A DNA stretch of 7,144 nucleotides from Akkermansiaceae bacterium UBA7890 (GTDB lineage Bacteria > Verrucomicrobiota > Verrucomicrobiia > Verrucomicrobiales > Akkermansiaceae): positions 1 through 7,144 of the forward strand of contig DLRK01000142.1 of assembly GCA_002501065.1 (NCBI GenBank), read 5' to 3'. A model generated the notes under the pieces. The model did not search any database. It saw nothing but the letters and a program-made list of their open reading frames with translations, and had not been told where the DNA came from. Made by a program: the position numbers and the translations under genes. Of the stretch, positions 1 to 5,640 are shown one piece after another. How positions within the stretch are numbered: the stretch's first letter is position 1; each line of letters starts with the position of its first letter.

Positions 1-620
1 TCGAGGAGTGGTGGTTCAAGCGGCAGGCCGAGAAGATCGGGTTGATGAAGGAGGGAGAGTTTGAACTCCTGATGGTGGGGGATTCCATCACCCACAACTT
101 CGAGAGCATCGGGGAGAAGGTATGGAAGAAGCACTTCGAGCCGCTCAAGGCCCTCAACCTCGGGTTCGGGGGTGATCGCACCAACCACGTCCTGTGGCGT
201 CTCGATCACCTGCCCAAGCCCAAGGTGCAACCCAGGGCCGCGGTGGTGATGATCGGGACCAACAACATCTGCTGGGGAAGCGACAAGCCGCGGGAAGCGG
301 CCGAGGGCGTGAAGGCGGTGGCAGCCAAATTACAGAGCCTCTATCCGGAAGCCAAGATCCTGGTGCTGGGGGTCTTTCCGCGCCGCCGGGAACTGACTCA
401 TCCGCACCGCAAGCAGATCATCGAACTCAATTCCTATCTGCCGGACCTCCTGAAGGAGCTCAAGAATGTGAAGTTCCTCGATATCGGGCCGAGCTTCCTC
501 GACGAGAAGGGACACCTCTCCAAGGAGATGATGCCGGACACCACGCATCCCAGTGAAAAGGGGCACCAGGTCTGGGCCGATGCCATCGAGGCGGAAGTGA
601 GGACCATGCTGGGGAAGTGA
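1..620 (+). CDS. SGNH/GDSL hydrolase, PAF-acetylhydrolase-like (5' partial)
   Basis: Probable serine esterase of the SGNH/GDSL superfamily, platelet-activating-factor acetylhydrolase Ib-alpha type, which removes acetyl or other short acyl groups; in these bacteria such enzymes are often linked to carbohydrate esters. The family blocks appear in order: GDSIT with the nucleophile Ser at 84-86, GFGGDRTNH around 160-186 (block II Gly), MIGTNN around 250-264 (block III Asn), and DTTHPS with the Asp at 537-539 and catalytic His at 546-548. The frame stays open to the left edge: codons from position 3 read EEWWFKRQAEKIG, which fits the family's segment just before the GDS strand. The TTG at 42 and ATG at 45 are therefore internal, and the true start and any signal peptide lie outside the window. 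About 205 residues are visible, so little is missing. It ends with TGA 25 bases before the inverted repeat at 637. The family call is firm; the substrate is unknown. Confidence 0.9.
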   Translation, partial: EEWWFKRQAEKIGLMKEGEFELLMVGDSITHNFESIGEKVWKKHFEPLKALNLGFGGDRTNHVLWRLDHLPKPKVQPRAAVVMIGTNNICWGSDKPREAAEGVKAVAAKLQSLYPEAKILVLGVFPRRRELTHPHRKQIIELNSYLPDLLKELKNVKFLDIGPSFLDEKGHLSKEMMPDTTHPSEKGHQVWADAIEAEVRTMLGK

Positions 621-636
621 GCAGGGTAACCTGAAA

Positions 637-673
637 GCAATTCCCTTGGATCTTGCCCCGGTGCGGGAATTGC
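637..673. repeat. Perfect 9-bp inverted repeat, 19-base spacer
   Basis: GCAATTCCC at 637-645 is the exact reverse complement of GGGAATTGC at 665-673. It lies in the 79-base gap between the esterase and the beta-propeller gene. No T-run follows the right arm, so it is a poor intrinsic terminator. The arms flank the -35-like part of a candidate promoter and end just before its -10-like hexamer, so an operator or an mRNA hairpin is equally possible. The repeat is seen directly; any function is inference. Confidence 0.6.
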
Positions 674-680
674 CTGTAAT
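653..680 (+). promoter_or_regulatory. Candidate sigma-70-like promoter for the beta-propeller operon
   Basis: TTGCCC (653-658, four of six consensus bases), a 16-base spacer and TGTAAT (675-680, five of six) sit about 20 bases upstream of the ATG at 700. Transcription would then begin near 687 and leave a very short leader. The hexamers are interleaved with the inverted repeat at 637-673. The match is by eye only, and such matches arise by chance. Confidence 0.3.
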
Positions 681-699
681 GGTACCGTTCCGGACAGCC

Positions 700-1965
700 A
701 TGAAGACGATGAGTTCCTTTTCACTGATTCTTGTGGTCGCGGGATTCTCCGCGACAGCCCTCCAGGCCGAGCAACTGCGCTGGCCGTCGTGGCGTGGTGC
801 GGCGGATGCCGGGTCGGCGGCCAAGGGGACCTATCCCGCCAAGCTCGACGATGATCACCTTCTCTGGCAGGCCGACCTGCCCGGGCGCGGGTGCTCCACG
901 CCCATCGTGTGGGACGATCTCATCATCCTGACTGCTGCCAAGGGCGAGGAGGACGGGGTCCTCGCCTACGACTGGAAGGGGAAAAAGGTCTGGGATGTCA
1001 CCCTGGGAAAGAGGCGCAAGGGCAAACACCGCAACGGTTCGAGCAGTAATTCCTCCGCGGTGACCGATGGCGAATTTGTCTTTGTCTATTTCAAGAGTGG
1101 CAACCTGGGAGCCCTCAACCTGGAGGGCAAGGTTCTGTGGAAGCACAACCTGCAGCAGCGCTACGGTCGTGACACGCTCTACTGGGACATCGGGACCTCC
1201 CCGGTGATCACCCGTGAGCACGTGGTGGTGGCCGTCATGAATGACCGCAAGGGATTCCTGGTGGCCTATGACAAGGCGACCGGGGAGGAGGCCTGGAAGG
1301 TGGACCGCACCTACGAAACCCCGGTGGAGGGGGATCACAGCTATGCCACCCCGCATGTCATCGAGGAGGGTGGCCGACAGGTGCTGGTGGTGTGGGGGGC
1401 GGAGCGGGTGACCACCCATGAGGCGAAGAGTGGGAAACTGATCTCGGAGTGTGCCGGCTTCAATCCGCAGAAGCGCAACAACTGGGTGGTGGTGTCCTCC
1501 TCGGTGATCGTGGACGACATGGTGGTCGTGCCCTACGGACGCGGAAAATGCCTGGCCGGGGTGAAACTGGGCGGCAAGGGGGAGGTGACCGGGACACACC
1601 GGGTGTGGGAGCGCCTCGACAACAAGGGGTGTTTCGTGCCTACCCCGGCGGTGCACGATGGGAAGGTCTACATCCTCGGCGACCGGGGACGGGTGCACTG
1701 TCTCGATCCGAAGACCGGGGAAACCCTGTGGGAAGGCAAGCTGCCCCGGGGAGCGCAGAGCTACTACTCCTCCCCGACCATTGCGGACGGAAAGATTTAT
1801 GCCGGCCGGGAGGACGGCAAGCTCCTGGTCGCGGAGTTGAACAAGGAGCTGAAGGTTCTCTTCGAGCGCGATTTTGAGAAGCGGATTGTGGCTTCCCCGG
1901 TGCCGGTGGGGGACAGGATCCTCCTGCGAAACGACACGCACCTGATGTGTTTCACGAAGAAGTAA
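700..1965 (+). CDS. Secreted PQQ-like beta-propeller repeat protein
   Basis: Exported beta-propeller protein of the PQQ-like repeat (BamB/quinoprotein-propeller-like) type. From ATG 700 it has 421 residues: a Sec signal peptide (Lys2, hydrophobic SLILVVAGF core, cleavage after ALQA at residue 23), then WPSWRG at 28-33, a mature N-terminus common in planctomycete and verrucomicrobial PQQ proteins. Repeat ends of the form G-x-x-x-W recur at Trp98, Trp147, Trp199 and Trp344, each next to an 'AYD' or 'CLD' type strand, consistent with a 7-8 bladed propeller. No other catalytic domain is visible, so it may be a binding or scaffold protein rather than a dehydrogenase. In-frame starts at TTG 646 and ATG 679 exist; 700 gives the cleanest signal peptide and lies downstream of the inverted repeat. 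No good ribosome-binding site is seen for any of them. The next gene follows after 27 bases, suggesting one transcript. Cofactor and ligand are unknown. Confidence 0.88.
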   Translation: MKTMSSFSLILVVAGFSATALQAEQLRWPSWRGAADAGSAAKGTYPAKLDDDHLLWQADLPGRGCSTPIVWDDLIILTAAKGEEDGVLAYDWKGKKVWDVTLGKRRKGKHRNGSSSNSSAVTDGEFVFVYFKSGNLGALNLEGKVLWKHNLQQRYGRDTLYWDIGTSPVITREHVVVAVMNDRKGFLVAYDKATGEEAWKVDRTYETPVEGDHSYATPHVIEEGGRQVLVVWGAERVTTHEAKSGKLISECAGFNPQKRNNWVVVSSSVIVDDMVVVPYGRGKCLAGVKLGGKGEVTGTHRVWERLDNKGCFVPTPAVHDGKVYILGDRGRVHCLDPKTGETLWEGKLPRGAQSYYSSPTIADGKIYAGREDGKLLVAELNKELKVLFERDFEKRIVASPVPVGDRILLRNDTHLMCFTKK

Positions 1966-1992
1966 TCGTTTCCCGTCAGTTCCCCTGTTGTT

Positions 1993-3150
1993 GTGAAGTT
2001 GCTCTTTTCTGTTTTCCTGGCCGGGCTCTGCGCGCCGCTGGATGCCCATGAGGTGAAGCCCCTCACGAAGGACCAGTGTGAGGAATACAAGCTCGATCCG
2101 GGGTTCTACAGGAAGGGGACCCTGGCGCAGGATATTCTCATCGCGACCTCGGAGAAGGTCAGCGATGCCGCTCACCTGGAGGCGGCCTACCAGTTCGAGA
2201 TGATCATGAAGAGCATCGACCGGGAGGTGGCCCAGCGCGTGCGGGAGCGCAAGGTGCTCTGCCTCCTGGTGGCGCACAATGAGTTCACCTCGGACATGCC
2301 GCAGTTCAGGACCGACAAGAAAGGCAAGGAGCTCGACTTCTACAACTGGCGCAGCCGCGGCTTTCTCACCTGGAAGGGCGGTCGCCCGACCGTGTTTTTC
2401 GCGGAGGAGGATGTGCTGGAATTCGAGGGAGGGATGCAGATTGAAAGCATCCTGATCCACGAGTTCGGCCACGTGGTGCATGGTGCGGGGTTCAGCAGGG
2501 AGCAGAAGGAACGGCTCGCCACTGTCTACAAGGCCGCGATGAAGAAGGGGATCTGGCATGATGGACGGGCGGCCCAGCGCTTTCGGCGAGTCAGGGGGAC
2601 GATCCCCGTGAGTCTGCTGGAGTCCCTGCGGAAATGGTTCCCGGCCGAGTCGCCGGAATTGCTCGCGAAGTGCCTGGACGGCGGGGATGTCCAGGTCAAT
2701 GGGAAGCCGGCCAGCGCGGAGGTGAAGGTCACCGGGGAGGACAAGGTGCTCATTGTCTTCGGAGGTGAGAAGCGCTGCTACGCGGCGTCGAACCTGTCGG
2801 AGTACTGGGCGGAGGGGTTTCAGAGCTGGTATGACACCAACCGGACCATGGACCACGACCACAACCACATCCATGAGCGGGAGCAGCTCAGGAAGTATGA
2901 TCCCGGCCTGGCGGGGCTCTGTGAGGAGGTGATGGGGAGCCCGGAGTGGCGCTTCGTTTCACCGCGTGAGCGGGCGGGGAGCGGACATCTCAAGGGTTAT
3001 GATCCGGAGAAGGCCCCGGTGGTGGTCGATCCCGGGCACATCGAGAACGCGGCCTATGACTATTACGACAAGTACTGGCATGCCTACTGGCAGCGCCTCT
3101 ACGACAAGCACGGGTTGAAGCGACCGGTTCGGGAAGGAAAGAAGGAATAG
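1993..3150 (+). CDS. Secreted HEFGH zinc-metallopeptidase-like protein with S4-like insert
   Basis: Probable exported zinc metallopeptidase of 385 residues, starting at GTG 1993. The signal peptide is MKLLFSVFLAGLCAPLDA, cut near residue 18; Cys13 is not in a proper lipobox. The zinc motif HEFGH is at 156-160, preceded by ESILI and followed by VVHG. A likely third ligand lies in EYWAEG (Glu270 or Glu274), followed by FQSWYDTN, resembling the gluzincin-like pattern of ATLF-type (anthrax lethal-factor-like) peptidases. Between these, residues 206-256 look like an S4-type fold (amphipathic helices, then DVQVNGKP and a KVLIVF strand). After the third ligand comes a histidine run with His288, 290, 292 and 294. 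The C-terminus is rich in Tyr and Trp and ends by residue 385. The gene lies 27 bases after the beta-propeller gene and lacks a clear ribosome-binding site, which suggests translational dependence. No substrate can be named, and peptidase activity is inferred from the motif only. Confidence 0.82.
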   Translation: MKLLFSVFLAGLCAPLDAHEVKPLTKDQCEEYKLDPGFYRKGTLAQDILIATSEKVSDAAHLEAAYQFEMIMKSIDREVAQRVRERKVLCLLVAHNEFTSDMPQFRTDKKGKELDFYNWRSRGFLTWKGGRPTVFFAEEDVLEFEGGMQIESILIHEFGHVVHGAGFSREQKERLATVYKAAMKKGIWHDGRAAQRFRRVRGTIPVSLLESLRKWFPAESPELLAKCLDGGDVQVNGKPASAEVKVTGEDKVLIVFGGEKRCYAASNLSEYWAEGFQSWYDTNRTMDHDHNHIHEREQLRKYDPGLAGLCEEVMGSPEWRFVSPRERAGSGHLKGYDPEKAPVVVDPGHIENAAYDYYDKYWHAYWQRLYDKHGLKRPVREGKKE

Positions 3151-3155
3151 GAGTT

Positions 3156-3245
3156 ATGCCCAATTCATGGGATGTCCGGGATTGGCACTGGAAGCCACCT
3201 CTTCTTGGCAAGTGGTCTTCGCTGGAGTATGTCTTCCCCGGATAA
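3156..3245 (+). CDS. Putative 29-residue Trp-rich small ORF (leader or coupling ORF)
   Basis: ATG 3156 opens a 29-codon frame ending in TAA at 3243-3245, whose last A is the first base of the next gene's ATG (TAATG). Purine-rich GGAATAGGAG lies immediately upstream: GAAGGA at 3141-3146 is well spaced and AGGAG at 3149-3153 is very close. The peptide begins MPNSWDVRDWHWKPP and has four Trp; it has no signal peptide or membrane segment. GC of the stretch is about 53%, below the flanking genes, and codons such as CCT, CTT and TCT are unlike theirs. It could be a translated coupling or leader ORF for the cytochrome gene, or an accidental open frame in an intergenic gap. No homolog is recognised. 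Confidence 0.3.
   Translation: MPNSWDVRDWHWKPPLLGKWSSLEYVFPG
3191..3220 (+). other. Potential RNA hairpin in the gap before the cytochrome gene
   Basis: GAAGCCAC (3191-3198) can pair with GTGG-t-CTTC (3212-3220): eight base pairs with one bulged T at 3216 and a 13-base loop. It lies 24 bases upstream of the ATG at 3245 and inside the small ORF. No T-run follows, so it is not a standard terminator. A role in initiation or coupling is speculative. Confidence 0.3.
3205..3233 (+). promoter_or_regulatory. Weak candidate promoter / repeated TTGGCA element
   Basis: TTGGCA (3205-3210, five of six -35 consensus bases), a 17-base spacer and TATGTC (3228-3233, three of six) precede the cytochrome gene. 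The same hexamer, also followed by a TGG, occurs at 3182-3187, 23 bases upstream, about two helical turns. This could be an internal promoter with a short leader, or a direct-repeat binding site. The -10 is poor, so confidence is low. Confidence 0.18.
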
Positions 3246-5563
3246 TGCGTATGCGTGGTAGAGGACCATATGGCTGGCTGCTTTTCATGCTTCCGGGTGT
3301 CCTCTCAGCCAACGATGATCTGGCCTTCTTTGAATCCAGGATTCGTCCGTTGCTTGCGGAGCATTGCTACGAATGCCACTCGGCGCGGGCCAGGAAGGTG
3401 AAGGGGGGGCTCCTGCTCGACTCGCGTGCCGGAGTGCAGAAGGGAGGGGATTCCGGCACTGTTCTGGTGGCGGGCGCGCCGGAGAAGAGCCTCCTCCTGA
3501 AAGCGCTGAGTTATCGGGACTCCGATCTGCAGATGCCGCCGGATGGGAAACTGGCCGATGAGACCATCGGACTCCTGCGGGAGTGGATCAGCCGGGGGGC
3601 GCCTGATCCGCGGAACGAGCCGGTGGGCAAAGTGACGAAGGAATCCGGCATCGACTATGAGGAAGGCCGGAAGTTCTGGTCCTTTATCAAGCCCGTGAAG
3701 TCCGCCCCTCCGGGAGTGAGGGACCTGAAGTGGCCCCGCAATGAGATTGACCACTTCACTCTCGCGGGAATGGACCGGGCGGAGCTTCTCCCGGCGCCGG
3801 AGGCGGACCGGCGCACGCTGGTGCGACGGGCTTATCTTGATCTCCACGGACTGCTTCCGACCACCGAACAGGCAAGGGCCTTTGTCGTCGATGACCGGCC
3901 GGACGCCTGGGAACGGCTTATTGACGAACTCCTTTCTTCCCCGCGTTACGGGGAACGGTGGGGGCGGCATTGGCTGGATGTGGCGCGCTATTCCGATTCC
4001 AACGGGATGGATGAGGACATCGCACATCCGGAAGCCTGGCGCTATCGTGATTATGTCATTCGCTCCTTCAACGAGGACAAGCGTTTCGATCACTTCATCG
4101 TGGAACAACTGGCGGGAGATCTGCTGACGGGCGAATCGCTGGAGCAACGACGGGAGCAGGTCGCGGCACTCGGGTTTCTTTCGGTGGGGCCCAAGATGCT
4201 GGCCTGCGATGACCCGGACAAGATGAGGCGGGATATCGTGGATGAGCAACTGGACACCACCGGGCGTGCCTTCATGGGCATGACCCTCGGGTGTGCCCGC
4301 TGTCACGACCACAAGTTCGACCCGGTCTCGACCGAGGACTATTATGGCCTGGCCGGGATCTTCCTCTCCACCAAGACGCTGACCAAGTATACGGTGGTGG
4401 CGCACTACCACCTGCATGATCTCACGGAACCCGGGACCACGGCACGCTGGACGGAGATCGGGGAACTGGAGAAGAAGAAGGGTGACAAGAAAACCGGGGA
4501 GGAGGAGAAGAAGAAGCTTGAGGGCCGGATCGCCGAGCTGAAGAAGGATCTGCCCGGGCCCTACCGGGTGATGGGTGTGACCGAGGATGCGGTCGCGGAC
4601 GCCAAGGTGCACCTGCGCGGGAATTACATGACCCTGGGGGAACTGGTGCCGCGGCGGGTGCTGCCTGTCATTGCGGGGTTTGACCAGCCCTCGATGCCGG
4701 CCGGGCAGAGTGGACGCCTGGAACTGGCGCAGTGGATTGCCAGTGCGGACCACCCCCTGACTGCGCGGGTGATCGCCAACCGGCTCTGGCGTTGGCATTT
4801 CGGCCGGGGACTCGTGCCCACGCCCGACAATTTCGGAATCCTCGGTGATCCGCCCACCCATCCGGGACTGCTGGATTATCTCGCCCTGAAGCTGATCGAT
4901 TCAGGCTGGTCGTTGAAGGGGTTGCACCGGGAGATCATGAGGTCAGCAACCTACCGGCAGGGTTCGAGGTCGGAGCGGGCGCTCCGGGAGGATCCGGAAA
5001 ACACGCTTTTCGCCCGCTGGAAGCCGCGGCGGATGGAGGCGGAAGCCTTGCGCGATTCCATCCTCTTCAAGTCCAACCGGCTGGACCTGACCATGGGAGG
5101 GGGAACCATCCAGCGCAAACCCACCGAGTATATTGACAAGGGCAGGATGACGGAGTGGATCAAGAGCACGCGGCGGGCAGTCTACCTGCCGGTGATCCGG
5201 AGTGCGGGCTACGACGAGTTGAACGCCTTCGATTTTTCGGATCCCTCCGTGTCGGATGGGGATCGGCGGACCTCCACCGTTACCCAGCAGGCCCTCGTGC
5301 TCATGAACAGTCCGCTGGTCCACGAATCCGCGACGCGCATCGCGGAGATCATGCTGCAGGCGACCGGGGGAGCAAGCCACGGTCAGCGGGTGGACTGGCT
5401 GATCATGCACTATTACGGGCGTCCCGGGCGGCCCGGGGAAATCACGAAAATTGAGGAAGTGGTGAAACACTCCCTGGTGGCCGCGGGAGGGGAGGAGCAC
5501 AGGGCCTGGGCCGGGGTGGCGCGGGTGCTCATGGCCAGTAACGAGTTCCTCTATATCGAATGA
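3245..5563 (+). CDS. Planctomycete-type cytochrome c, PSCyt1-DUF1549-DUF1553 protein
   Basis: Exported 772-residue protein with the PSCyt1, PSCyt2/DUF1549 and PSD1/DUF1553 architecture, abundant in Planctomycetes and Verrucomicrobia and of unproven function. ATG 3245 gives a signal peptide (MRMRGRG, hydrophobic WLLFMLPG, cleavage near VLSA); ATG 3251 is an alternative, and the longer frame from ATG 3167 adds a non-signal-like leader. A haem-binding CYECH (Cys41, Cys44, His45) lies in a PSCyt1 domain spanning about residues 25-125. DUF1549 covers about 145-385, with SPRYGERWGRHWLDVARYSDSN-like signature residues and a second CxxCH, CARCHDHKFDP (Cys350, Cys353, His354). A Lys/Glu-rich, probably helical linker (about 400-437) leads into DUF1553 (about 465-770; HPLTARVIANRLWRWHFG-type signature). 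Both CxxCH motifs are intact, so it may bind two haems. The linker is short and no carbohydrate-binding insert is present, unlike in many longer homologs. It is followed by the partner DUF1501 gene. The family call is firm; the reaction is unknown. Confidence 0.93.
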   Translation: MRMRGRGPYGWLLFMLPGVLSANDDLAFFESRIRPLLAEHCYECHSARARKVKGGLLLDSRAGVQKGGDSGTVLVAGAPEKSLLLKALSYRDSDLQMPPDGKLADETIGLLREWISRGAPDPRNEPVGKVTKESGIDYEEGRKFWSFIKPVKSAPPGVRDLKWPRNEIDHFTLAGMDRAELLPAPEADRRTLVRRAYLDLHGLLPTTEQARAFVVDDRPDAWERLIDELLSSPRYGERWGRHWLDVARYSDSNGMDEDIAHPEAWRYRDYVIRSFNEDKRFDHFIVEQLAGDLLTGESLEQRREQVAALGFLSVGPKMLACDDPDKMRRDIVDEQLDTTGRAFMGMTLGCARCHDHKFDPVSTEDYYGLAGIFLSTKTLTKYTVVAHYHLHDLTEPGTTARWTEIGELEKKKGDKKTGEEEKKKLEGRIAELKKDLPGPYRVMGVTEDAVADAKVHLRGNYMTLGELVPRRVLPVIAGFDQPSMPAGQSGRLELAQWIASADHPLTARVIANRLWRWHFGRGLVPTPDNFGILGDPPTHPGLLDYLALKLIDSGWSLKGLHREIMRSATYRQGSRSERALREDPENTLFARWKPRRMEAEALRDSILFKSNRLDLTMGGGTIQRKPTEYIDKGRMTEWIKSTRRAVYLPVIRSAGYDELNAFDFSDPSVSDGDRRTSTVTQQALVLMNSPLVHESATRIAEIMLQATGGASHGQRVDWLIMHYYGRPGRPGEITKIEEVVKHSLVAAGGEEHRAWAGVARVLMASNEFLYIE
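4468..4516 (+). repeat. 13-bp direct repeat in the Lys/Glu linker
   Basis: GGAGAAGAAGAAG occurs at 4468-4480 and again at 4504-4516, 36 bases apart and in the same frame, each encoding EKKK (residues 409-412 and 421-424 of the cytochrome protein). It falls in the interdomain linker, where small in-frame duplications are tolerated. It may be a duplication or simply convergent low-complexity coding. Confidence 0.5.
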
Positions 5564-5640
5564 GTGATCTGCACCGTAACACTCACGTGCTTTTGACAAC
5601 CCGACCCCTCATGACCACAGTGCCGATGTCCCAGAGATGA
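5560..5640 (+). CDS. Putative 26-residue small ORF bridging two genes
   Basis: ATG 5560 overlaps the TGA of the cytochrome gene (ATGA, 5560-5563), stays open for 26 codons (peptide begins MSDLHRNTHVLL) and ends at TGA 5638-5640, which overlaps the ATG of the DUF1501 gene (ATGA, 5637-5640). It fills the whole gap between these genes. There is no signal peptide, no membrane segment and no recognised family. It may pass ribosomes from one gene to the next (termination-reinitiation) without a useful product, or be a chance frame. No strong ribosome-binding site is visible for the ATG at 5637, which would fit coupling. Confidence 0.3.
   Translation: MSDLHRNTHVLLTTRPLMTTVPMSQR
5593..5621 (+). promoter_or_regulatory. 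Weak candidate promoter before the DUF1501 gene
   Basis: A perfect -35 hexamer TTGACA (5593-5598) is followed after 17 bases by CACAGT (5616-5621), only three of six -10 consensus bases. If used, transcription would start close to 5628, a few bases before ATG 5637. The -10 is weak and the site may be chance. Confidence 0.18.

Noticed and set aside
42..47. Start of the GDSL hydrolase at TTG 42 or ATG 45
   Set aside because: The frame is open to the window edge, and the upstream EEWWFKRQAEKIG fits the family, so these codons are internal.
646..699. N-terminal extension of the propeller protein from TTG 646 or ATG 679
   Set aside because: TTG 646 lies in the loop of the inverted repeat and adds residues before an already complete signal peptide. 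ATG 679 remains possible but would sit in the candidate -10.
1966..1992. A bridging small ORF in the propeller-peptidase gap
   Set aside because: A TGA does overlap the GTG start at 1993, but I found no ATG start for that frame in the gap, so the bridging pattern does not extend to this junction.
2029..2034. Lipoprotein signal at Cys13 of the peptidase
   Set aside because: The residue before Cys is Leu, not Gly, Ala or Ser, so the lipobox is not satisfied.
721..2874. 717-codon open frame on the minus strand across the propeller and peptidase genes
   Set aside because: Its translation is rich in His, Arg, Pro and Val with no recognisable domain. It lies antisense to two genes with clear family motifs that share one frame, and is a by-product of high-GC codon use.
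3167..3244. N-terminal extension of the cytochrome protein from ATG 3167
   Set aside because: The added 26 residues do not resemble a signal peptide, while ATG 3245 or 3251 gives a basic n-region and hydrophobic core directly.
3305..4861. 518-codon minus-strand frame opposite the cytochrome gene
   Set aside because: Antisense to a gene with firm domain signatures; low-complexity composition, no domain, no initiation signal.
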